Below, piece by piece: positions 21,876 through 33,349 of a stretch of DNA of 64,000 bases (within the stretch, counting starts at the first letter, position 1; every line of letters starts with the position of its first letter). The position numbers and the translations under genes are program-made. Source of the stretch: Actinomortierella ambigua (lineage: Eukaryota; Mortierellomycota; Mortierellomycetes; Mortierellales; Mortierellaceae); contig JAAAJB010000015.1 in NCBI GenBank assembly GCA_016098155.1, positions 62,001 to 126,000 on the forward strand. The letters are read 5' to 3'. The notes beneath the pieces were generated by a model. That model was not told the origin of the DNA. It did not search any database and saw only the letters and a list, made by a program, of their open reading frames with translations.

Positions 21876-24800
21876 ATGGTAAGTCTCTCTCTCTGTCACA
21901 CTCTCCCACTGCAAGTCTCCCACTCGCCCCTCCAATCATCGACTGTGCATGTCCAATGGGTAGCTGCATTACACACCCCTCGATGAGAAATAGAGCCATC
22001 GAGTCATCCACGCCTGTGTGGACAGATAGTGACCTCGGTCAAGCACTGCATTGGTGCATGGAAAGTACTATGTGTTTCCACCCGCAATCATGCCTCCATG
22101 CGCGTGAGAGATTAATGCAGAGCCAAAGAGAGGGAGAGCCCTCTTTTTTTTTTTCTGATGTCCAACCTCCGGGGGAGTGGAGAGGGGCAACATGAGAATT
22201 CATCGCTTCATGGCACAGACTCGTAGCACCGTCACCAACACTGTACGACTCTATGAGTCCGCTGAATGCGATTTGGAAAAAGGACAGAGACGTGTATTCG
22301 CCGATAGCAATAGCACGATGACGTGCCCCGCGCAGCCTTATTCGGGAAAGGGTCGACAACAGAGAGAGACAGATAGAGAAGCGACACGCAACCCCTCTAC
22401 CACCACTTTAGTGACATATTGCTGCAGGAAACCTGGGTTACCAGCCTGCTATGACCCTCTCACCCACCTGCGCCACTCGCAGCTAACGACCCTGTTTTGC
22501 TGACTATACTATTACCATTATCTGCTCCCCGTTTGACGTAGGACGATGTCATGGAGGTTACTATGGAGAACAACTCGCCTGTCGAAGAAAAGCCTGTGGT
22601 TGAAGAGGTTCTCTCTGTTGAGGATGGTATGTTTACATTAGCGCCGGGATCTATAGAGCGAAAAAAGTGAACTGTGCACCAGCGGAGACATTGGCCACAA
22701 TGGATGCTGTCTAACATACCCAATGGATACTGCGGTCTTCCACCACCACCAAAATAGTCGAACGCATGATTCCCAAAGTTCTCCCTCTGATGCCTGAACT
22801 CGAAGAACGAGCATGTGAAAGTGTCCAGTGGGACATCAAGGACTGGAGAGCTCTTGACAAACGAGTGACCGGCCCTGAGTTTATGGCTGGCGGACACAAA
22901 TGGCAAGTATTTGAATAGATCCCATCCTTTTCCCCTCCACAGCTATGTATCCGTTATCTCGCGCCCTAGCTTGCATCACTTCGAGCTGAATGTTTATTCA
23001 TATGCCTCTTCTTGGTTCAACTGTCTCTCATATTAGGCGTATCCTCCTCTTCCCTCAAGGCAACAACACTGAGGATCAGGTCGCCGTTTACCTGGACTCT
23101 GCGGAGACAAAGGACCAGGATGCTAACTGGCATGTGTGCGCACAGTTCGCTCTGGTCATGTCCAACCCCAACGATCCTACCGTTTTTGTTTATCACAGTA
23201 CGTTGTGAAACCCATCCCGATGATGATGTGTGAAGCAGTTTGTGCCAGGCTTGCTTGACTTCTTCCCTATTTTGCAGCACACACGACCGTACACACATGC
23301 AAACACGCACACACACGCACACACGCACACACACACACACACACACATACACACAAACGTACACACACAAACGAATGCGGCAATCCACTCGCAGTGATAT
23401 CCTGACCCTTTTTGTTACTGTTTCCATCTATGTTTGGCAGATGCTCACCACCGTTTCACCGTGGACGAAGCGGATTGGGGCTTCACCCGATTCACCGATA
23501 TCCGCAAGTTGGAGGTTCCTTTTGACCGTCGCAACGTGCCCCTCATGGATAAGAACCGGACGATTATTACGGCCTTTGTGCGTGTGTATGAGGACCCCAC
23601 TGGCGTGCTCTGGCATAATTTTGTCAACTATGACTCCAAGGCCATGACTGGTTACGTTGGACTGAAGAACCAGGGCGCCACATGCTACATGAATTCGCTC
23701 CTCCAGTCGCTCTTCTTCACCAACTACTTCCGTAAGGCTGTTTTTGAGATCCCCACGGAGGACGACGAGCCCTCAAAGAGTGTCAGCTTGGCCCTTCAAC
23801 GTGTCTTTTACCAGTTGACCAAGAGTACCCAGCCCGTCGGTACTACGGAGCTCACCCGCTCTTTCGGCTGGAACTCGCTGGAAAGCTTCATGCAGCATGA
23901 CGTTCAAGAGTTTAACCGTGTCCTCCAGGATAATCTCGAAGGCAAAATGAAGGCAAGTGTCAAAATCGCATGTTTTGTGTTCGTTGATTTTCACCTTGCT
24001 GTCGAATCTCAGATGTGCTAACGTGTGATCTTTTGTTTCCCCCCCCCCTCTCTCTCTCTCTCCCCTGACTTATATTTCCTTCGACCTTGGCTGCATCTCA
24101 TGTTGCCAACAGGGAACGGATGCTGAAGGGGCTATCCAGAAGCTGTTTGTCGGTAAAATGAAGAGCTACATCAAGTGCATTCATGTTAATTATGAGTCAT
24201 CCAGGACCGAAAACTTTTACGGTAGGGGCCCTTGTGTAAAGTTTGCCTTGTTAGACACAATGGGCCATGATCACTCCTCCATTGTGCCAAGAATACTAAT
24301 GGATATTCATGCCCTTCGAAACCAAACGAAAATAGACATCCAGCTTAACGTGAAAGGCTGTAAGACTTTGCGAGACTCGTTCTTGAACTACATCGATGTC
24401 GAGACGCTTGATGGCGAGAACAAGTACATGGCTGAGGGCCACGGCTTGCAGGATGCAAGCAAGGGTGTCATCTTCGAGTCGCTCCCACCAGTGCTTCACC
24501 TGCAGCTGAAGCGCTTTGAGTACGACATTGAGCGCGACACGATGGTCAAGATCAACGATCGCCACGAATTCCCGCTCGAGATTGATCTGGCAGACTTTGT
24601 TGCTGCGGGCGAGCAGAAGGAAAAAGTAGGTCCCGGCGGCTATGTTTACAGTCTCCATGGCGTGTTGGTGCACTCGGGCGACTTGCATGGTGGCCATTAC
24701 TTTGCCCTGTTGAAGCCTGAGCGAGACGGCAAGTGGTTCAAGTTTGACGATGATCGGGTGACACCCGTGACGAACAAGGAGGTGTTGGACGACAACTATG

Positions 24801-27136
24801 GAGGTGGGGAGCAGATTGAGCCGCTGGGAGCCAATGTGACAATGGCGATGCGACAGCTGAACCGCCATAAGCGATTCACGAACGCGTACATGTTGGTCTA
24901 TATCCAGAACAGTGCGATGGACGAGGTGTTGAAGCCAGTGTCGGAAGCGGATATTCCGGAACATCTGCAGCGTCGTCTGGATGATGAGCGTGCCTTGGCG
25001 GAAAGCAAGCGCAAGGAGCGCGACGAGTCGCTGCTGAACCTGAACGCGCGCGTGATCTCGGACGAGGACTTTAAGAACCATGGCGCGTTTGATCTATTCA
25101 ACCCCATCTCGCCGACGGCGGGTAAACAGATCAAGATTAAGCGTGCCGACAACTTCAACACGTTCAAGGCTCAGGTGGCTCAGGCGTACAACTTGGGCGA
25201 GGATCAGATCCGAATCTGGAACTTGGTCAAACGGCAGAACGATACGATCCGCACGGACATTCCAATCCCAGAAACGGATGGTACTCTGAGTAGGTGACCA
25301 ACTTTTTTTTTCGAGATTGCTTTCATGCGAGCTTCCAGATGTCGATGCTGACTGGTTCTCCTGGGAGCACTTGGCTAATCGATTCCTCATCTATTTCATT
25401 TTTGTTGGACATTTAGGCATGGATGCGATCAACAGCCGACACGGTACTCGTGGCCAGAATGAGTTCAGATGCTACGTCGAGTTTGCCGAGCAGAGACCTG
25501 ATGGCAAGCCGCATTGGCTTCCCGCCGAACCTCAAACAGGCAACATCATGATCTTCATCAAGTACTACGACCCTGTCACTTCGACGATGGAAGGTCTCGG
25601 TCACATGTTTGTGCACAAGCTTTCGAAGGTTAACGACATTGTACCCCAGCTGCTCGAGCGCAAGGGTCTTCCTCGCACGACTAACCTCAAGCTTTTTGAG
25701 GAGATTAAGCCCACTATGATTGAGCCCATGAAGATGAAGACGACATTCCACCAATGCGAGATCCAAGGAGGCGACATTATTGTCTTCCAGAAGGAGCTCA
25801 CGCCCAAGGAGTATGTTCCAATATGTTAACCTGAATCAACACTTTAACTTCTAGCAGTCCTTAGAAATCGTTTCTGGTATATTTAACTCTGCATTTTTTT
25901 TTTCTCGTGGGCACTCACTCTAGATTGACAGATTTGAACGCACTTCACGGACGAGCAATGATCCCACAGTACTTTGAGTACATCTTCAACCGCATCACAG
26001 TGGAGTTTAAGCCAAAGAACTCAGAGGACCCCAGCGCGGAAACTTACACCGTGGAACTGAGCAAGAAGAGCAACTACGATCAGGTACTTGAAAAGAGACA
26101 TGCCTCCTTTTTTTTTTTTTTTTTTTTGCGGATTCGCTTGGTGCACTTTCACTAACGCATGAGTATCACCTGTGCTCTTTCCATGTCCTCCTACTAGGTT
26201 GCTCAAGCACTCGCCGAGAAATTGGGCGTCGACCTCTTGCATCTCCAGTTCTCATCGGCCTCGCAACCGGGAGGACAGCCAAAGGCTGTCATTCGTCGCG
26301 CTGCCAACGTGCAACTGCACGAGATGCTGGCCCAGGGCTTTATCAACCAAGGAGTACAACCGTGCGTTCTGTACTACGAGAAGCTCGACATGAGCATTGT
26401 GGAACTGGAGAGCAAGCGTCTGATCAAGGTGACATGGCTTGGACCGGGCATGAAGGAAGAGGTGCACGAACTGCTGCTGCCACGGAGCAGCACATTACAA
26501 TCACTGTTGGAGGCGATGCTTCCCAAGATCAAGCCGCCATTGTCGGGATCGCAGAAGCTGAGGATATTCGGAACGTATAGCAGCAAGCATGCCCGGGATT
26601 TTGGTCCAGGAGATCCGCTGGCGGCGGTGCATGACTCGCTGAGTGTGTATATGGAGGAACTGCCGATGGAAGAGGTGGAGATGAGTCCGGAGGATCACCT
26701 GATCCACTGCTTCCACTTTACGGGAGACCCAAGCCGGATGCATGGTGTTCCGTTCCGGATGGTGATCAAGAAGGACGAGCCGTTTGGGGAGATGAAGCAG
26801 CGGATTCGCACACGCATTGGCATGAATGAGAAGGATTTCGCCAAGGTCAAGTTTGTGCTGCATCGCACCCAGCCGGCAGTCATGGATACGCTCAACGATG
26901 GTAATTGCTTCATTTTCCCTCAATTTAGATGATCCATGTCGAAGGTTGTCGTCAGAGTTGACCCCTAACGTCGATTTTTTTTTTGTTTTCTCTTAATTCT
27001 CTGAACCCACTTTCTAGATGACATTCTCTCGCATGTGGATCTGCAGCCAAGCGACAGCATTGGTTTGGACCATGTTGACAAGAATAATAGAGTCAACCGT
27101 TTCGGAACCGAGAAGGCGATTTTCATTAGAGGATGA
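21876..27136 (+). CDS. USP7: Ubiquitin carboxyl-terminal hydrolase 7 (USP7/HAUSP, Ubp15/Ubp21 type)
   Basis: Eleven exons give about 1114 aa, close to human USP7: 21876-21878, 22542-22626, 22758-22902, 23037-23197, 23441-23952, 24113-24221, 24336-25289, 25417-25810, 25924-26083, 26198-26900 and 27018-27136. The order is a MATH/TRAF-like domain (WALDKR to HRFTVDEADWGF region), the C19 catalytic domain and tandem C-terminal ubiquitin-like domains. The Cys box is GLKNQGATCYMNSLLQ. The His box is LVHSGDLHGGHYFALL, with WFKFDDDRV. The tail motif GLDHVDKNN is also typical of USP7. In other fungi this enzyme acts on endosomal and cell-cycle proteins. Two introns begin with GCAAGT instead of GT (22903 and 23953). 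The first coding exon is just ATG; the alternative is the in-frame ATG at 22551. Intron 24222-24335 is a stop-free multiple of three. Confidence 0.95.
23280..23375. repeat. CA microsatellite in a USP7 intron
   Basis: An almost pure CA repeat with scattered G and T interruptions inside the fourth USP7 intron. It explains several open frames on both strands here that are not genes. Confidence 0.9.
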
Positions 27137-27696
27137 AGTCCCTTCTTCCCACACCCGTCATCCGAAGAACAAAATACAAGCAAAGCTAGTTTGACCCTTC
27201 TCTCCCTCCTTTGATTTCGTGGAAGCATCTGTCTTTTTTTTTTTTTTTCTTTTTTTCTTTTGTTCACTCCATCCCTTTTTTCTTTATTCCTTTTGTCTTC
27301 ACAAACAGCCTAAAAAAATCAAATCATACTACAAGACTATCTCTGTCGTCTTTGAGAGATTCTTGGGGATGGCAGTTCACGTAGTTCTAAATGTCAATGA
27401 GCGGTTCTTCTGTTTCTGGGTGTCGAAGGGAAAACACCCCCGTCGTCCGCCTTGATTTCAGCCTCACCACAACAACCTTTTTTTTTTTTCACCTTTAAGC
27501 TTCCCGAGACGCTGGGAGAACACTATTTTGTGTCCACAAGGCTCAAGATCCTTCATTCCTTTCATTCTAGCCTAAATCTTTTCGTTGGTCACCGCCATGG
27601 CCACGCTGGATTGACGACATATGTTTTTTTGTTTGTTTGTTTGTTTTGGCTTTGATTTGTTTCTCGGACAGAGAGAAAAAATAGGTAAATTACAGA
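27137..27696. other. Convergent 3' region, USP7 / PLP glutaminase
   Basis: T-rich tracts including a homopolymer near 27235-27260, consistent with two facing 3' untranslated regions. No gene seen. Confidence 0.45.
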
Positions 27697-28527
27697 CTAT
27701 GCGGACTTGGGGTTGTTGGCAATCCAGTCAATAGCCATCTTGACAAAGTACTGGTGCACACGCGCATCGCGGGTCAGTTCTGGGTGGAAGGATGTGCCAA
27801 GCAAGTGACCCTGTCGGACAGCGACAATGGTACCCTTTGGAGTTGACTTGTAGTCGCGCTCGAGCTGGCAGAGCACCTCGACCTTCTCTGGGGCCAGGAT
27901 CTCGTCAATGACCGGTGCACGAATAAACACACCGGGGAACCGTTGCACCTCCGAGTTCTCGACACCGGCCACATGAAGACCGGCCTCAAACGACTCCTTT
28001 TGCGAGCCAAAGGCGTTGCGCTTGATTGTGATCGACAGCCCACCGAGCAGCTTTTGGTCGTTGTTGATTGTACCGCCCGAGGTGACCCGTTCCGAAAGTA
28101 GGATCATGCCCGCGCAGGTGCCCCAGGTCGGGTGGGTACGGACGTATTCTTGGAGAGCTGGCCAGAAGCCAGATCGCTCGGCAATCAGGGCCATGGTCGT
28201 CGACTCGCCACCGGGGATGACCAGGGCATCGACCTGGGCAATCTCGTCGGCGGTGCGGATGGCGACTGCATCCGAAACCTGTGGCAGTGTCTTGAGAAGG
28301 ATGATGTGCTCGGCGAAAGCACCCTGCAGAGCTGATATAGTTTAACGATGCATCATTGGTTTGTGAAAGAAGTAACAAGTTGAGTAGAGTAGACTCTACG
28401 GTTAATTTTTTTTGGAGACTGCAGTTTCAGGGGAGGAAGGGTGATCAGGTCATTGCCCATGAATGAGGAGAAAGTCGTTACCAAGGACACCAACTCGAAT
28501 CTGCTTTGGTGGTTGATCTTGTGCCAT
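27697..28527 (-). CDS. PDX2: Pyridoxal 5'-phosphate synthase glutaminase subunit (Pdx2/SNO)
   Basis: Exons 28527-28482 and 28331-27697 (phase 1) give 226 aa, the usual length of PdxT/Sno proteins. It is a class I glutamine amidotransferase that hydrolyses glutamine and channels ammonia to the Pdx1/SNZ synthase, which makes PLP from ribose 5-phosphate and glyceraldehyde 3-phosphate. Family signatures are RVGVLALQGAFAEH across the splice junction, VIPGGESTT, the catalytic Cys in TWGTCAGMILLS, and the His-Glu pair in GTSFHPELTRD. The synthase partner is not in this window. Identification is very secure. Confidence 0.96.
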
Positions 28528-28812
28528 GGCTGAATGAAATGTGTGTGAGAGTCGGGATGCGGGGATGAATGAAGAAAAGAGAGAGGAAGAGAGAGAGACG
28601 GACAGACAGTGGCTTTCAATACAGTGAGGATTCATGAGTTGCCCTCGCTTCTCCTCCACTCACTCTGACTCCGACCATTTTCGTACCCCACTTTTTAGTC
28701 CCTCTGTGGACTGGACCAAATCAGTCTCACTCATAAATACAGAAAGGGGGTTGAGGTTGCCTTTTACTCAGCAAAAAGCCGATGGTGCTTTACTTCTAGA
28801 ACCGTAGCCTTC

Positions 28813-30369
28813 TCAGTCCCACACAAGCTGGCCCTTGTCATTGAATTGCGCAGACATGCCTCCACTGACCGTGCTGTTGGTGGTGGTGGTGGTCGTCGTC
28901 GTCGCTGCCCGTTGCTGTCCTTGACTCCATTTGGATGGGGCAGCCTGCGCCGCCGCCACCCTCGACCGATTCTGGTTGCGGTAAAACTCCTTCATCCGTT
29001 CTGACTCGACCTGGCGCAAGTGTTCCTTCCTCCGCTGTTCCTGTAGCGCATCCATCGCCGCCTTCTCCTCCTTCTTCCGTGCAGCCCTAGCGAGGTTCTC
29101 ACGCTGCTTCTTTGTCAGCGGCTCGTTCGACGACGATCCCGAGAAATCGGATCCAGATCCAACCATCGAACGACTCTTTTGTGTCTGAAATCCTTCGGGC
29201 ACGGGCTCGCGATACCTCTCCTCCTTCACAACTGGCTTGATCGACAGCACACGTGCCACCTTGATGGTGTTCTCGCCGTGCGGATCCGCCTCTTGGATAC
29301 GTGCCAGACGCTCCCGTTGCTGCTGTGCGACCCACGGGTCCATGGGCTTGTCAAAGTCGATCGCTGGTGATGGTGCAGAGGCTGTCGATGATGATCCTTT
29401 GGTCACCGTCTGCCATTCGTCTTCCTGATCCTCTTCTTCTTCTTCTTCTTCTTCTTCTTCTTCCTTGCTTTCACTCTCTTGACCCTCTTCATTGTCGTCC
29501 TCCGAATCAGACTGATCAATGCGGCTCACCACCGTTTGAGAAGTGTTGGAAGATGGCAGCATGTCGTGATGCAAAGCCTTGGGTTGCTTGGGAGGGGCAG
29601 CCACTTCGGGCTTCTTCTTGGCAGCAGCCCCAAGAGTAGGAAAATCAGCATGCGACAATCCCGACCCATGACCGCCGCCACCACCACCAGCGCCCTTCTT
29701 GCGACCCTTGCCAGCGGCCGAGGCTGCTCCAGGTCCTGGGATAGACACACCAGTCTGTGACGAAGATGCTGACGAGGTGGGGTCCGAGGATGCTGAAGCT
29801 GCTGCTGCCGAGAACCGCAGTTGATCTGGTGCTCTTTGGCTTGCCTCCGCGGCGGCGGCTCGACGTTCTAGTTCGGCAACTGACTCTACAGGCACAAACT
29901 GCGACTTTTTGCCCTTCTTTTTGCTGCTGGGGGTCGTCGCTGTGCTTGTGGAAGCGATAGATCCAGTCGTCTTTGCTCCCTTGGCGCTCGCGGCAGCCTT
30001 TCCCTGGTCGCGTGCTGCGGCAGTAGTTTTTGCCTTGTTGGTCTCATTCTTCTTGTTGGTGATGGCGGCGGTGTTGCTGTTGCCCGTTTTGTCATGAGCC
30101 TGGTCGTCCTCATCCGAGTCGCCATCATCACCATCGTCTCTGTCGCCTCCGGCAATGGATGCTGTTGCACCTGAGGTGGCAGCGGCATTCTTTTTCTTGT
30201 TCTTCTTCTTCTTGGACTTTGAGCTGCTTGTTGACGCGCCGAATCCTCCAGGGACCTTGGTCGAGCCCTCCAACGCTGGGGAAGGCAATCCCTTTTCAGA
30301 GCGAAGGAGACTGAACAGGCCGAGCGGGACCAAGATGGCCACCGCCAGCATGATGTAATCGTATCCCAT
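28813..30369 (-). CDS. Membrane-anchored lysine/serine-rich protein, LYRIC-like layout
   Basis: A single exon encodes 518 aa. Residues about 5-22 (YIMLAVAILVPLGLFSLL) form one membrane segment at the extreme N-terminus. After it come a very basic patch (KSKKKKNKKKN), long Ala/Ser/Thr-rich disordered sequence and an acidic run of about 15 glutamates (TTC-type repeat near 29433-29466). A more ordered C-terminal third follows, with DEWQTVTKG and a charged helix LTKKQRENLARAARKKEE. One N-terminal membrane anchor plus a basic, disordered cytosolic tail is the layout of ER proteins such as LYRIC/metadherin and p180. Homology was not shown. The product is probably an ER or nuclear-envelope protein of unknown role. 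The 141-base gap to the permease gene downstream of transcription is short. Confidence 0.75.
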   Translation of the reverse strand: MGYDYIMLAVAILVPLGLFSLLRSEKGLPSPALEGSTKVPGGFGASTSSSKSKKKKNKKKNAAATSGATASIAGGDRDDGDDGDSDEDDQAHDKTGNSNTAAITNKKNETNKAKTTAAARDQGKAAASAKGAKTTGSIASTSTATTPSSKKKGKKSQFVPVESVAELERRAAAAEASQRAPDQLRFSAAAASASSDPTSSASSSQTGVSIPGPGAASAAGKGRKKGAGGGGGGHGSGLSHADFPTLGAAAKKKPEVAAPPKQPKALHHDMLPSSNTSQTVVSRIDQSDSEDDNEEGQESESKEEEEEEEEEEEDQEDEWQTVTKGSSSTASAPSPAIDFDKPMDPWVAQQQRERLARIQEADPHGENTIKVARVLSIKPVVKEERYREPVPEGFQTQKSRSMVGSGSDFSGSSSNEPLTKKQRENLARAARKKEEKAAMDALQEQRRKEHLRQVESERMKEFYRNQNRSRVAAAQAAPSKWSQGQQRAATTTTTTTTNSTVSGGMSAQFNDKGQLVWD

Positions 30370-30511
30370 GCTGAATGAAGATTGATTGAAGTCCAACGAT
30401 GTACTTTTTTCGTCCAGGAGATAAAAAGAGATGCAGTGAAAATTATCAAGTGTGGACAGGATTGATTGGTGGAGAAGGCGTGTTGTATAAATATTATATA
30501 TCAAATACATC

Positions 30512-33349
30512 CTAATCCAGTTCTTGCTTCTCGGTGGCAAAGGCGCCCGTCTTGGCGTCTCCCACATCGGCAACCTTGAGGTCGTCATCAGCATGCTCCA
30601 TCGACTCTGCATCCTCATCGTCGGCAAAGTCGCGGCCACTACCTGGACGGAACCACTTGCGACCCCACACGGCGTAGTAGATGGTGCAAAGACCAATGAC
30701 CAACACAAACGGCACCAGTGCGTAATTCATGTTGCCGGCCGTGACTGGGTACTCGGTCGGGCACACGAACAACACGGACGTGACACAGATCCACAACGAC
30801 GCCACGATACCGACCGGGATCGAGAACCGACCCAGGTGGAAGGGACCCCGTTGGAAAGTCTTGCGCGCCAGGATGATGCGACACAAAATGGGGATCAAGT
30901 ACGAGACCGACGATGCGATGGTATTGACCGACACAATCGCCGTGTACACCTCGTCCGACCACATGTATGGCACGCCCAAGATCAGCGAGAACGCAATGTT
31001 GAACCACACGGCAGCCACAGGTGACTTCTTCTTGTCGAGTCGACGCAGGTACTTGGACAGTGGCAGCGCACCATCACGCGCAAAGGCGTAGACCATGCGC
31101 GAGCTGGCCAGCGTAAGCGCGCTGCCACAGAAGAACTGGCCGCCGAGAATGATGATGATCAAGAAGATGGTCCCTGTGCGGCCGACATGGTCGAACAGGA
31201 TCTGTGCCAATGTCACTCCGACGGCGGGCTCCATCACCTGGCCCTGGAAATCAGTGATGCAGAACGTGATGCCGATCAAGAAGACCCAGCCCACCACAAA
31301 CGCGCTCACGATGGACCAGATAATGCCCCAGGGTCCTCGCTTCTGCGCATCCTTGGTCTCCTCTGCCATGTGTGCCGCGGCATCGTAGCCGGAAAGGGTA
31401 TATTGGCTTTGAAGGAGCCCCAGCATGAACACGTAGAATCCACTCGACCAGCCCGTCTCATTCACCCACTGCGTAAACACAAACGACGCCGGCGCAAACT
31501 CGGGCGTGTTGGCCAGAGGCACTGCAATCAGGACCACTGTGCCAATAATATGCCACCAGACTAGAAGCAGGAGGAAAAAAAGCAGTAGAGGAGTGGTGAG
31601 AGAGAGAAAGAGTGAGAGATGCAGCGCGCATCATGTGTGAGTATGCGTGTTGTTCAAGGAGGTCGGAGAGGGAAACAAAAAACTGTAGTTGTCAAACTCA
31701 CCAGAAATGCTGTTGAATGTGCCGTTCAGACGCACTGCCATCGAGTTGATAAAGCCGTGGAGGAACAGAATACCAACATACATGGCAAAGATCACATAGG
31801 TGCTAGGATTGTAGCTCGTCGTCATCGAGATCACAGAGCCAAGGAACCGAGCCATCGCAAGGTCGGTGCTGGCAATCGCGACTATTCAAAATTGACAAAA
31901 GTTTTACAGCCACGAATGTCAATACTCTGTACTCCTGTATCTTTGGGTGGCTCTGCAAAGGCGAGACAGCTAACATAGCCACTACAGCAGTCCTGTACTC
32001 AAAGATGATTCTGTACTCACCACACTGCCATACAATAGCAAATTGTTGTCCAGGATGAAAATATACATGGGACAGAGGAGAAAGGAGAAAGGAGAAAGGG
32101 TTAGATAAGGAGGAATGCGAACGGAATTTTTTTTTCTCTCTCTCTCAATTGCTCCATTGTTGTACATTGGGCCTAGTCCAAGAGTCTGTGGCCCATTTTT
32201 TTTTAAGCTGAGCCATGCATGGCCTAGGACCGCCCTGTTTTTTTTTTCTGCCTCTACATTATAAAATTTTGTACATATGCCTGATTGGTGTCCGAATGTC
32301 TCATGGAGCGGGAAAACCCTATCTTGCTCCGTTCTCCAACCACGCGAAAAAAAGGGCATCTTGAGCGCAGCAAAGTTCAAATAACAACAATAGAAAACAG
32401 TCCCTGCTGCTGGTGCATGCAACTCAAAGTCGTGTTAACAAGGTAAGTGGATGTATGTTCAAACAACCGTCCTCCCCCCTTCCCCAAAGCAGTAGGCTGA
32501 GCATGAAATCACAAACAACCGCCGGATCCAATGGCGGTGTGGTTCCATTGCGCCGTATTGAGTGGGGGAGAAAGGAGGGAGGGAGGGAGGGAAGACGGCT
32601 TTTAAACTACTTTGAGTTCCGAATACAAAAAAAAAAATGAACAACTCAGGAGAGTGAAAGGCAGGAAACAACATTCACCCAGTGCTGTTGTTTGGAGGCC
32701 CATCACTCTTGAGAAAAAAAAAAAAAAAAAAAAAAAAAATTCCCCCCCCCCCCACACACCTGCTCACCACCCCCCCCTATCATAAAATAAAATAGGACNN
32801 NNNNNNNNACCAAGCCTTTTTTTTAGGGCACTACACCCTTGGAAAAAAAAAAAAAAAAAAAAAAAAAAACTTCATCCCGTTCCTTCCCAACATGGACACC
32901 CCACGCCAACAGACCAATTGATGGTTGCTTGGACTTACCAATCCAAGCCAGTTAAAGTAACCGGTCATCCAACTCGCCACAGGAACCCAGTCCGCTGAGG
33001 CAAGCTTGGTGGTCCAAAAATACAGACCACCCGTGGTGGGAAAGGCCGAGCAGATCTCGGCCAAAGAGAGGCCGACCATGAGGGTGAAGAAGGCCACAAT
33101 AGGCCATCCCCAGACAACGGTGACAGGACCACCGGACTGGAGGGCATCACCCAGGAGAATGGTCAGGCCAGAGATGATGGAGCAGCAGCTGAAGGAGACG
33201 CCAAAGGTCTTGAAGCCCGAAAGCGAGCGATCAAGAGTCTGCTTGTAGCCAAGCTTTTCAAGCACGAGCTCGTCGTGCTCAAGAACTTGTTTCTGATCTA
33301 GTGAGTTGTTGCTGGCATTGCCGGTAAATCGCTGGAAAAGCCCCTTCAT
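30512..33349 (-). CDS. Amino acid/GABA/choline permease (APC superfamily)
   Basis: Exons 33349-32939, 32024-32021 (a 4-base microexon), 31881-31702 and 31560-30512 give 547 aa with about 12 membrane segments. The protein starts with a cytosolic tail containing ELVLEKLGYKQTLDRSLSG, typical of the fungal GABA/choline/polyamine permease group (TC 2.A.3.4). It continues with SLAEICSAFPTTGGLYFW and carries the conserved YDAAAHMAEETKDA loop. The C-terminal tail is acidic. Substrate cannot be read from sequence: GABA, choline, uracil-related or polyamine transport are all possible in this group. The microexon restores both the frame and the family spacing in FNWLGLCVAIASTD. Intron 1 (32025-32938) contains a 10-N gap flanked by homopolymers, so its true length is unknown. 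Confidence 0.85.
32021..32024 (-). other. Predicted 4-base microexon in the permease gene
   Basis: On the minus strand the bases TGTG sit between a TATGGCAG acceptor and a perfect GTGAGT donor. Including them links exon 1 (phase 0) to exon 3 (phase 2 entry) and yields FNWLGLCVAIASTD, the same length as the usual FNxLGQxAGIASTD of the family. Skipping them would break the frame. Confidence 0.65.
32705..32870. other. Assembly gap of 10 N between homopolymer runs
   Basis: Ten N lie at 32799-32808. About 25-30 A precede a C run at 32711-32755, and another A run of about 25 lies at 32844-32870. The near-identical flanks (A run next to pyrimidine-rich sequence) suggest a collapsed or unresolved low-complexity stretch. 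It lies in the permease intron and should not affect coding sequence. Confidence 0.9.

Noticed and set aside
23017..23647. Open frames running through the CA repeat
   Set aside because: Produced by the dinucleotide repeat (Cys-Val and Thr-His runs) inside a USP7 intron.
27697..33349. Functional pairing of the PLP glutaminase with the GABA-type permease
   Set aside because: GABA transaminase needs PLP, but the genes are separated by an unrelated gene and the permease substrate is unknown.
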